From contig CAWDMN010000033.1 in NCBI GenBank assembly GCA_963803155.1, positions 178,200-242,199 on the forward strand: a DNA stretch of 64,000 nucleotides, read 5' to 3'. The notes under the pieces are model-generated. The model saw only the letters and a program-made list of their open reading frames with translations, was not told where the DNA came from and searched no databases. Below, one piece after another: positions 9,672-17,339 of the stretch. The DNA is from CAWDMN01 sp963803155. GTDB taxonomy: Bacteria > Acidobacteriota > Terriglobia > Versatilivoradales > Versatilivoraceae. The translations under genes and the position numbers were made by a program. Positions within the stretch are counted from its first letter, which is position 1. Every line of letters starts with the position of its first letter.

Positions 9672-10022
9672 GAAATGTTGGCCAAAATAATTAATCTCAC
9701 GAAGACACGAAGACGCTGACGGAAAAAGGAATTTGGTGCTTCAAGCATCTTGAGGAAAGAAGTCTTCCTCCGTGACTTTGCGCCTCCGTGAGAATAAAAA
9801 ACTAACCTGTCCACTTCACCTGGCCGGCGCATAAGGCGCGCCAGCACCTGAGCCGTAAAGGTTGGGCTAATCTATTAGCCACGGATGAAACGCGGATAAA
9901 GACAAATCGTGAATCCCATTTCATCCGCGCAAATCTGTGTTGATCCGCGGCTAAAAATTCAATCGCGAGAATTGGAGCTGAAAACATGATCGGCGGCCAC
10001 GGCGAACCTGAAACAAATCCCA
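9672..10022. repeat. Dispersed modular repeat, copy 3 (family A, module order swapped)
   Basis: Module 2 comes first (about 9672-9850: AATTAATCTCAC, GCATCTTGAGGAAAGAAGTC, GCGCATAAGGCGCGC), then module 1 (about 9875-10022: GCCACGGATGAAACGCGG, GACAAATCGTGAATCCCAT, GAATTGGAGCTGAAAACAT). This order is opposite to that at 541-1110. It fills most of the gap between the kinase and the next gene. Confidence 0.75.
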
Positions 10023-10066
10023 TGGACTTTACTTGACCGCTTTCTACGATTGCGGCAGGTTGGGGC

Positions 10067-11284
10067 CTAATATGGGCGGCCCCCTTTGCCTGACAATGGG
10101 ATCATTCGGGGAATCAAACTTTCAGGAAAATCTTCTTGCGGTGCATGAGCCAGATGGGCAAAAAAGAGACCAAAACGATCGTCAACGAGTAGAGCAGGGA
10201 CGCCAGGCCGGGATTGGCGAAGTGGAGCAAAAAACCGCTCAAAGATGTAGTCGTGCCAGGTCATCGTCTGTCCGCCGGATTGGCAGTATAGAAAATAAAC
10301 GCACACTTCAAAAATATAGGCAACCGTATAGGCGGCAATTGCATTGGCGCCAAAGATGAGGAAGGGCTTGGTCCAGGCTCCGCGCCACTGTTTGATATCG
10401 GTGGCCCAGTAGGAAACCGCCAGACAAACCAAGGCGAAACCCGCCGTGAAGAGCACATAAGAGCTGGTCCACAATTTTTTGTTAAGGGGAAACCAGACGC
10501 CCCAAACACCGCCGAGGATCAAACCCGCTGCTCCAAAAGCCAGCATACCCACGGCCTTTCTTTGCGCGCTGCTTTTCGAGCGCAACCACTCACCGGTAAA
10601 GACTCCCAGCAGGGCAGTCGCAATTGCCGGCAGCGTGCTCAGCAATCCTTCGGGATCGCGCGTCCCTTCATAAAGGTGGCCGGACATCAGAGTCCGATCG
10701 AGCCATGCCGTCAGGTTGGCATCCTTGTCGAGCAGGGGCACCTCCCGCCCAGGCAGTCCGGCGCCGGGGATCGGCAGGAAACAGATCAAAATCCAATAGC
10801 CCAGGAGTAATGCGATGGTTGCCACGGCTCGGCTCCGGCGATTCAGGTAGAGATAGAGGATTGCCGCGGCCAGGTAGCAGAGCGCAATTCGCTGCAAAAC
10901 TCCGGGAATACGCAAGCGCGGGGGAACGAGCAGCAGTCCCGGCAGGTTCATGGCAAACCCGATGGCGAAAATGATGGCGCTGCGCCGGATGGTGTGCAGC
11001 AGGAGCGCCGATTTGGAATCTCCCCGCTTGAGCCGGGAAGCAAAAGAAAATACCAGCGAAACTCCAACGATAAAGAGAAAGAAAGGGAAGACCAGGTCCG
11101 TGGGAGTCCAGCCATTCCACTCGGCATGCTTCAAGGGCCAGTAGGCGGCATCTTCATTCCCCGGATTGTTTACCAGAATCATGCCGGCAATGGTAGCGCC
11201 GCGGAATAGATCGAGAGACACCAGCCGTCCCGACATATTTCGGGAGGAATTGAGACCTTCCGAGGTGGTTGTCGAATTTGACAT
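10067..11284 (-). CDS. HGSNAT/DUF5009-like membrane acyltransferase, C-terminus frameshifted
   Basis: The start at ATG 11284 begins MSNSTTTSEGLN; it is followed by RLVSLDLFRGATIAGMILVN and TPTDLVFPFFLFIVGVSLVF. This is the signature of the heparan-alpha-glucosaminide N-acetyltransferase-like / DUF5009 family (COG4299), multi-pass membrane proteins thought to acetylate sugars at the membrane. About ten hydrophobic segments follow. After HDYIFERFFAP the open frame turns into an unrelated tail ending at 10067. The adjacent frame instead encodes the expected last helix, FANPGLASLLYSLTIVLVSF, then LPIWLMHRKKIFLKV and a stop at 10114-10116. The switch point is the A6 run at 10229-10234 (T6 on the coding strand), so one base is in excess. 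The intact gene would span 10114-11284 (389 residues). This is either an assembly error or a fresh pseudogene. Confidence 0.85.
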   Translation of the reverse strand: MSNSTTTSEGLNSSRNMSGRLVSLDLFRGATIAGMILVNNPGNEDAAYWPLKHAEWNGWTPTDLVFPFFLFIVGVSLVFSFASRLKRGDSKSALLLHTIRRSAIIFAIGFAMNLPGLLLVPPRLRIPGVLQRIALCYLAAAILYLYLNRRSRAVATIALLLGYWILICFLPIPGAGLPGREVPLLDKDANLTAWLDRTLMSGHLYEGTRDPEGLLSTLPAIATALLGVFTGEWLRSKSSAQRKAVGMLAFGAAGLILGGVWGVWFPLNKKLWTSSYVLFTAGFALVCLAVSYWATDIKQWRGAWTKPFLIFGANAIAAYTVAYIFEVCVYFLYCQSGGQTMTWHDYIFERFFAPLRQSRPGVPALLVDDRFGLFFAHLAHAPQEDFPESLIPRMIPLSGKGGRPY

Positions 11285-12188
11285 GTACGCTCCGGTCTTT
11301 TGATTTGTTGATATGGGTAAGATGTTTGAGCCGGCACGATGAAGGCTTGGCGCCAACAGACAGAATTATACCCGGGGGAATTCGTTCCGCAATACTGAAT
11401 TTGTCGGAAACCCAGAAACTAATTTCAACTGGAAGGCCGGTCCTGCCCAACCAGGTTGAGCCAGAACCAAAAGGAAAAAACACTAAGGGTCTCGTGAATT
11501 AATAACCGGTACAACCAAGCCCCCCCTCCTTTGACAAGAGGCGACTTGAGGTTCAACATTTTTTACCGCAAAGCGGTATAAAGATATTAGCTTGGGGTAA
11601 GAGCGCGATTGGTGTGCTCTTACCCCAAGTAGAGTAAACCTGAAATATGGATGCACTCTGAAAGAGTGCAGGAGCTAGGGAATGATCTCCTGCACCCGTT
11701 CCGGGTGCCACCAAGAGAAAAACGAATTAAGACCTGTGGTGCGCGGCACAAAACACCGCGAACCACAGGCTAATTTCCCGCACCGCTTTGCGGTGTCCGA
11801 TGTAGCGTTGACTTAATTTTTGCAAACTCCAATCCCCTCCTTTTGCAAGGAGAAGAAAGCCCTTGGCACGGGAGGTCTGAGGTTTTGACTGTCGGGAATC
11901 GGCAGCATTTGCACCGCCCCGGCCTTGACTTCGTCTCGGCGACCCCTTCCGCCTAGGCGGATTTTCCAACCTCGTCCGAGGGGAATTTTGAACCAGTATT
12001 TTATTTATGAAAGCTAACCAAAGAGCCCATAGAGAAATATGAGAAAATAATCCATTAATCCGATTCATGCCAAAATCGGGCAAGGCTGAAAATGTGGTAA
12101 TTCCCTCAAGAACCTGGCTCTGTTTGCCTCCTTGACCTTAGTGTTCTATATTCATGTCCCCATGGCATTGAAGGGAACGATTAAAAGA
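11285..12188. repeat. Gene-free stretch with hairpins and repeat fragments
   Basis: A perfect 13-bp stem, CTTGGGGTAAGAG at 11591-11603 and CTCTTACCCCAAG at 11617-11629, is the clearest structure. Shorter stems surround it (for example CCGCACCGCTTTGCGGTG near 11778). Around 11935-11995 there is a piece of the 5700-bp repeat in opposite orientation. I see no believable gene: the 118-residue minus-strand frame ending at 11727 is repeat-derived. Confidence 0.6.
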
Positions 12189-13673
12189 CTAAAGCAGCGC
12201 AGCGAGATCTGTTTGAACATTTTTCAGGCAGGTCATGACACGGTTGGCGCGCCGGATCGACTGTAACTCTGGCTGCATTTTCCCAAATTCGGCGGCGAGC
12301 TTTTTGAGACTGGTGGCATAAGAAACCCTTTGTTCTTTGGAGAGCCGGTCGCGCAAATAAATGGGTGGCCCTACTTCATTGCTGACTAATGGCTCCAGAG
12401 ATATCGTTCCGCAATCGCCGTTATTCGGCGATTGGAAATATGCGTCCTCTGCCGCCAAAAAAAACTCCACCAGCCCCTCTCTTACGCCGACAGTACGAGG
12501 CTGATAGAGCTCCTCGAGAGCAATGGCGAGTTGTTTTTCAAGCGATTCCCGAGGATTGGACAGGGTTCTTCCGGCAAGGTGGAAAGTCAGCTCGCTGCTG
12601 GGATTGGCCAGAATGTGGTAGAAAAATTCCACTGCCCGGCCACCCTGGGCTGAAAGCTCGATCAAGTGTTCATGGACATGGCGGCAGGTGGGCAGGAACC
12701 AACGATCCCGTGCCCAATGCTGTGGCGGCTCTACCACGAGTCCACCCGTAGTGCCAAACGGACAGGCCAGCGCCCGAATAAATTCCCGAGGGTATTCTTT
12801 CCCGCCCGCATGGACGCTGTTGTTTTGATCGATGAGGTAATCCAGCCTCTGACTCATCCTCGCGAAAGTTTCTTTATCGGAAGGATTGGAAAAAGAGACT
12901 CCCCAATTGCTCATCCCCACGATCTTCTGGGGCCATTTGGATCTTATGTAATCCGCAGTGCGGCTGATAAGAGCTGCATGGTAGGCAGCATCGCCGAAGC
13001 GCGCGCAACGAGTGCAGTTGCATCGCCCTTGATCCGCGGATTGCATCGAGACGCCATCGATGGGGAATCGTTCAAACTCGAAGTCCACAATCCGACGCAT
13101 CCATTCGTGCGATTCAGGTTCGCTCGCGCACATGGCGTTGGGATTGCCGCCATTCAGCCGGGGATTGGCCAGGATGATCTCCCTAAATCCCCAACTGTAA
13201 GTGCCCAACCCGCTGATCACGTTTATTCCATGATCGTGCGCGCTCTTTATCAACCGCTCCACCAACCGGCCCCGCTCCAGGGTTACGGCGCTTTTCAATT
13301 CTCCGGGCCAGTTGTTGGAGACATACAACCCCCAGATCACAATTTCATTGAAGCCCAAGCGTTTCATCAGGGCAAAAGTCTCACGATAGTCGGCAAGCAA
13401 TGACCCATCGAGCTGCATTGAGGGCCATTCGGCTTGCGGATCGGGGAGGCTGGCCAGATCAGTGATCCAGCCGTTATATGCCCGGTGGATAAAGCCATGT
13501 GAAGCAGAAGAAGGAGAGGATTCCAAACCACTGAAAGATGAAGATGTCATCGCCATCCCGGCAACCGAAAGAGATGTGGCTTGAAGAAACCGGCGGCGCG
13601 TCAGGATTGGCGAATCGGATTCTGGAGAAACCCCCTGCCGCATCTGGTCTAAGCAAATCGATGGACTTTTCAC
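12189..13673 (-). CDS. Tat-exported TIM-barrel-like protein (glycoside-hydrolase-like), unknown function
   Basis: The 494-residue protein starts at GTG 13673, with ATG 13643 as a shorter option; neither has a strong ribosome site. Residues 25-45 carry a twin-arginine signal (LTRRRFLQATSLSVAGMAMT). The mature part reads like a TIM barrel: LMKRLGFNEIVIWGLYVSNN, LIKSAHDHGINVISGLGTYS, then FELERFPID-type strands (FEFERFPIDGVSMQSADQ). A CNCTRC motif follows, reminiscent of the CxCxxC of DUF4838/alpha-glucuronidase-like proteins. Export and fold suggest an enzyme acting on extracytoplasmic glycans, but no catalytic pair can be assigned. It lies alone on the minus strand. The 325 bases upstream (13674-13998) show no gene or repeat. 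Confidence 0.72.
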   Translation of the reverse strand: MKSPSICLDQMRQGVSPESDSPILTRRRFLQATSLSVAGMAMTSSSFSGLESSPSSASHGFIHRAYNGWITDLASLPDPQAEWPSMQLDGSLLADYRETFALMKRLGFNEIVIWGLYVSNNWPGELKSAVTLERGRLVERLIKSAHDHGINVISGLGTYSWGFREIILANPRLNGGNPNAMCASEPESHEWMRRIVDFEFERFPIDGVSMQSADQGRCNCTRCARFGDAAYHAALISRTADYIRSKWPQKIVGMSNWGVSFSNPSDKETFARMSQRLDYLIDQNNSVHAGGKEYPREFIRALACPFGTTGGLVVEPPQHWARDRWFLPTCRHVHEHLIELSAQGGRAVEFFYHILANPSSELTFHLAGRTLSNPRESLEKQLAIALEELYQPRTVGVREGLVEFFLAAEDAYFQSPNNGDCGTISLEPLVSNEVGPPIYLRDRLSKEQRVSYATSLKKLAAEFGKMQPELQSIRRANRVMTCLKNVQTDLAALL

Positions 13674-13998
13674 CTCTGCACCACCATCCGCCGTGAATTA
13701 TTTATATTTCCGTTCAGTGGCAACTTATCTTCTCATAAAACAGGTTCTCGATGAAGGAAGTACTCCAATCAAGGGGGAATTGTGGACTTGGAACCGCTGG
13801 CCGGCCGAGTAGCCTTGTTGCGGCAAATCCAAGGTATTTGATCAAGCGCGGCAGCCCTTGACAGGAAGTCGTTGTAGCTGGACGCTATTCTTCGACTGAT
13901 TCGGATCGTTGATATTTGATAAGATGACATGGTGGCATTTTTTTTCTCCTGGCGGAGCGGGTGACGTACACTTTTATGAGTAGTCTATATTTCTTTAA

Positions 13999-15384
13999 AT
14001 GCAATTCAAGATTGAAAAAAAATATAAGAATCTTTTTCAAGCGCTGAAAGAACAGCAATCCGCTCTGGCGAACATATCCAGTTACCCCGTCAGTTTGTGC
14101 CTGGATGCCGCTTCAGCTTGTCCTCTCCATTGCCCGTATTGTATTCATGGGAAACTATCGTCGTCCAGACCCTTCAGTATTTTGAAATGGGAGCTGTTTG
14201 AGCCTCTCATTGATGAACTCGGACCTTACCTGTTCCAGGTCGATCTCTTTAATTGGGGGGAACCGCTCGTAAATCAAAATTTGTTGAAGATGATTGCCCT
14301 TTTGAAAAGCCATAAAGTCAGCATAAGGTTGAGCACAAGTTTGGCCCTCCCCCTTTCAAAGGATTTTCTTGAAGGATTAATCCTTAGCGGAATCGATTAC
14401 CTTATTGTTTCCATTGATGGCATGAGTTCCAACACGTATGAGACATACCGGGTGGGGGGAGATTTTCATTTAGCGATGTCGAACTTGGAAGAGCTCGCGA
14501 AGTTGAAGCGCCGGTTGAAGGCCGACAAACCGCGGCTGGAGTGGCAATACCTTGTCTTTTCATTCAATGAACATGAATTGCCGCAGGCTTCGCGGCATGC
14601 CCGCAAAATTGGCGTGGAGTTTCGACCCGCGGCCCCTTACATCGATTTGAACCAGCATCCTGAATGGCTGTCGACTCAACGACGCTTTGTTCGTGAGCCC
14701 TACAGATCCATCGTGATTCCCGCGAAAAGCCCCTCCCAAAGTGCGACGGGGAGGGATAACCAGTCAAGTGGGAGCGATGAACCAACCGGTACATTGGATG
14801 TTGAAAATATGCAAAGGATTGCCGAGCCGGGAAGAATGGCTGAGGAAGGTTCTCCTCAACCTGTGTTGCGCCTAGCTTCGGCATACCATTTTCCCTGTGA
14901 TTGGCTTTATTTGAAAGCTTGTGTCAACAGCGACGGGTCCCTTTCCCCTTGCTGCGGGCGGTCCCCGGGAGATCCAGATTGGGGTAAATTGGAAAGGGGT
15001 GCATTTTACAAGGTGTGGAACAATGCCAACTTCGAAAAGGCCCGGATAAGCCTTGCGGGATGCGCGGAAGAAAATGATTCGAGAATTATTTGTGCCCACT
15101 GCCCGCTTCCGGAAATACAGCAGGATTGCGGCTCGGTGATCCTCGATGCGCTGTTAGCTGCGCCTGATCAGTATCAAGAGTCCGCCAGGATGTTTCTCAA
15201 CCGTTTCTCTCGCGGTGAGCGATTGAAGAGACAGGCATTTCGAATGGCGGGGAAGTTGTCTCGACGGCTTCCTTTTTACTGGCGCGATCGTCTGAAGCTT
15301 GGATTGCGGTCCGTGCAGCCGGAAGAATTCTTTCGTAAAGCGAAGCACCTCATTTTGAAAGATCGTTTGCGGAAAATTAAATAA
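13999..15384 (+). CDS. Radical SAM protein with SPASM-like C-terminal cysteines
   Basis: The 461-residue protein has the radical SAM motif CPLHCPYC, with Cys41, Cys45 and Cys48 as ligands of the [4Fe-4S] cluster that cleaves S-adenosylmethionine. Next come VDLFNWGEPLVNQNLLKMI (the GGEP-like element, here WGEP) and DYLIVSIDGMSSNTYETYRV, both usual for the family. The C-terminal third has further cysteines (CDWLYLKACVNSDGSLSPCC, later ICAHCPLP), which fits a SPASM/twitch domain holding auxiliary clusters. Such proteins modify peptides, sugars or act in cell-envelope biosynthesis. No precursor peptide or partner is visible next to it. The start at 13999 has little ribosome-site support. The substrate is unknown. 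Confidence 0.85.
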   Translation: MQFKIEKKYKNLFQALKEQQSALANISSYPVSLCLDAASACPLHCPYCIHGKLSSSRPFSILKWELFEPLIDELGPYLFQVDLFNWGEPLVNQNLLKMIALLKSHKVSIRLSTSLALPLSKDFLEGLILSGIDYLIVSIDGMSSNTYETYRVGGDFHLAMSNLEELAKLKRRLKADKPRLEWQYLVFSFNEHELPQASRHARKIGVEFRPAAPYIDLNQHPEWLSTQRRFVREPYRSIVIPAKSPSQSATGRDNQSSGSDEPTGTLDVENMQRIAEPGRMAEEGSPQPVLRLASAYHFPCDWLYLKACVNSDGSLSPCCGRSPGDPDWGKLERGAFYKVWNNANFEKARISLAGCAEENDSRIICAHCPLPEIQQDCGSVILDALLAAPDQYQESARMFLNRFSRGERLKRQAFRMAGKLSRRLPFYWRDRLKLGLRSVQPEEFFRKAKHLILKDRLRKIK

Positions 15385-15518
15385 TGGTAACTACTCACTC
15401 CCCTGCCAATACGTTGACTGGAAATTTGAGTTTCATTCAGCTTTTTTTGCTGCCTTGCATTCCTGCAAAGCGGGTGTCCCGCCGTGTGGCGGACTTTCAG
15501 CTTGCCCGAAGATTTGCG

Positions 15519-15564
15519 TTTTGCGAGAATCCGTCCGTCAGCTGACGGACGGATTCTCGCAAAA
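15519..15564. repeat. Perfect 46-bp palindrome
   Basis: The 23-base arm 15519-15541 (TTTTGCGAGAATCCGTCCGT, then CAG) is followed with no loop by its exact reverse complement at 15542-15564. As RNA or single-stranded DNA it could form a cruciform-type hairpin. It lies in the gene-free stretch 15385-16027. Because of the symmetry, spurious frames on both strands share the peptide FARIRPSADGRILAK. Confidence 0.9.
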
Positions 15565-15588
15565 TGTTTTCTCAGGTTGGGCCATTTA

Positions 15589-15656
15589 CCCTGGGTAAGA
15601 AAAGTGGCATTCCGCCTAGGGGCGGACCTGCGGCTTGCCACTTTTCTTACCCAGGG
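15589..15656. repeat. 21-bp perfect inverted repeat
   Basis: The arm at 15589-15609 (CCCTGGGTAAGAAAAGTGGC, then A) is matched exactly by its complement at 15636-15656. The 26-base spacer contains a smaller palindrome, CCGCCTAGGGGCGG. It sits directly between the 46-bp palindrome and the nested hairpin at 15695. Confidence 0.88.
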
Positions 15657-15775
15657 CTATTCATCTTGAACTCCGTTGGGGTTGTTTTTTGGAAGCGCGA
15701 CATGAAATGTCCACCCGGACATTTCATTGTTCGCGCGACTTTTGATTTGCTTTGTCAGGGTGCTGAGTAGTTTCA
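15657..15775. repeat. Nested-hairpin repeat, copy 1
   Basis: An outer stem GCGCGA (15695-15700) with TCGCGC (15731-15736) encloses an inner stem GAAATGTCC (15704-15712) with GGACATTTC (15717-15725). It is preceded by CTATTCATCTTGAA and followed by GGGTGCTGAGTAGTT. The same arrangement recurs at 38640-38760 and, less perfectly, at 62490-62610. A tail fragment is at 7313. A REP-like element is one possibility. Confidence 0.8.
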
Positions 15776-16027
15776 AATAATGAAAAGATTGCTCCATTCC
15801 ATCATCCACCAAACCATTACCCTTCTGCTTCGCCCGAATTGTTTCAAGCAGTTCTTGCGCCCATTGCCCCTAACCTTGGGTCTGGTGAGCCCTCCCTCCC
15901 CACTTCGTATAGGTCGTGCCGATGGCTTCGGAATCGCTGATGCAGCCCGGCATCTATCACGCATTCACTATGTGTTCACCGTTTGATGTTTTATGAGCTG
16001 GCGCATCAACGCATCCCGATAATCCTG

Positions 16028-17032
16028 CTAATTGACTTGGGACCGCCACTGTTTTTCTTTATCGCGCAAGTGAGCTGCATTGGGGGCTTCGGGATAATTC
16101 TGCAAATAGGCGTGCAATTCCTCAGCAGCCCGGCGGTACAGATGTTGGCCGGCAAAGGCGTCTGCCAGGTACATATGCGCTGAAGCGGCTTCGTTCGGAT
16201 TGACTTTCAGCGCCTGCTCCAGGGCATCTTGGGCCTTCTGCCAACGGCTGAGGGCCAGGTTGGAAATCCCCAGAAACAATAGATTCTTAGCTTGGGTGGG
16301 ATCAAGATGAAGAGCTTTTTCGAGGTGGGCAATCGATTGTTCGTACCTTCCCGAGGAAAGCAGGCAATATCCGGCTCCACTTAAGGCTGGCTCATAATCC
16401 GGAAAAATCTTCAGGGCGCTTTCAAAGTCATTCAACGCATCCCGGGGATGGCCCGATTGAATTTGCACCACCCCTTTCTCCGCGTAGGCCTGAAAATATT
16501 CCGGGAAGATCTCAATCGCTTTGTCTAATTCCTTCAATGCCGCTTCGCTTTTTTTCTGGTCCTTGAATTTTTGTGCTCTGGAAAGAGCCTTTTTTGCTTC
16601 CTTGGGAATCTGTAGACTCATTTCCCTGGAAGAAATCAGCGGGGCCGATCTTTGTTGATTAACGGGCGCCTGCAGCGGGTTGCGCAGGAATAGGTTGGCC
16701 GAGAAAATGGCGCCCATGCGAGTGGCATCCACCGAAACAGGATCGGCAAAATATTTCGCATCTTTCGGGGCGGTCACTGTCAAAGTCAGCTGGGCCTTGG
16801 GCATGCCTTCAAAGTGGAAGCTCCCCTGGTCATCCGTGGTTTTGCTGGCAAGCGGCCCGGTTTGAGAGGAGATATTCACCACTATTTGAGAGGCGGGTTG
16901 TCCATCTGGCAAAGATACCCTTCCGTTGATTTCAACGATATTTTTAGTTTGAGAATGAGCGGAAAGATAGAGCCCAAGGAATAAAATGATTATTCCCATC
17001 GTCAGTCTGGCGCGGATTGAAAGGGCTCTCAT
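16028..17032 (-). CDS. Secreted TPR protein with carboxypeptidase-regulatory-like N-terminal domain
   Basis: The start ATG 17032 gives 334 residues beginning MRALSIRARLTMGIIILFLG, a signal peptide. Residues about 30-110 form a CarboxypepD_reg-like beta domain (INGRVSLPDGQPASQIVVNI, DDQGSFHFEGMPKAQ). After a basic linker come about four to five tetratricopeptide repeats (for example LKELDKAIEIFPEYFQAYAE, ALNDFESALKIFPDYEPALS, SIAHLEKALHLDPTQAKNLL). TPRs are protein-protein interaction scaffolds; the role here is unknown. It ends 1.3 kb... no partner is obvious; the tricorn gene lies upstream on the same strand, separated by 307 bases (17033-17339). That gap holds GTCCCGCC..GGACTTTCAGC, a motif also seen at 15476-15504, and no gene. 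Confidence 0.85.
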   Translation of the reverse strand: MRALSIRARLTMGIIILFLGLYLSAHSQTKNIVEINGRVSLPDGQPASQIVVNISSQTGPLASKTTDDQGSFHFEGMPKAQLTLTVTAPKDAKYFADPVSVDATRMGAIFSANLFLRNPLQAPVNQQRSAPLISSREMSLQIPKEAKKALSRAQKFKDQKKSEAALKELDKAIEIFPEYFQAYAEKGVVQIQSGHPRDALNDFESALKIFPDYEPALSGAGYCLLSSGRYEQSIAHLEKALHLDPTQAKNLLFLGISNLALSRWQKAQDALEQALKVNPNEAASAHMYLADAFAGQHLYRRAAEELHAYLQNYPEAPNAAHLRDKEKQWRSQVN

Positions 17033-17339
17033 TTCGCATCTTCTCCGAAGGGTCTCTATCAAGAAGCTTAACAAAAAGAGCCCACTTCCCCCAATTGCTG
17101 GGTTTTACCCACAACTCATTCTCACCCTTTCCAATTCTACAATGCAGGCGTCCCGCCTTAAGGAGGACTTTCAGCCTGGCCGCGCGCTGGAGTTGTTTTG
17201 AATTAAGCGCGCGCTCCAAAGGAGTGCAGGAGGGGCAGCCTGACCGCGTGAATTTACATTTGAGGGCCCCATGCTTTAAGTCACTCTTCCCCTGGGCCCA
17301 GATTGGGAAGGAGATATCCATTCCAGCCGGAATGCTGTG

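Noticed and set aside
11727..12083. 118-residue minus-strand frame
   Set aside because: Built from hairpins and a reversed piece of the 5700 repeat; no homologous feel.
12666..13403. 245-residue plus-strand open frame
   Set aside because: Antisense to the Tat-exported protein; no domain or ribosome site.
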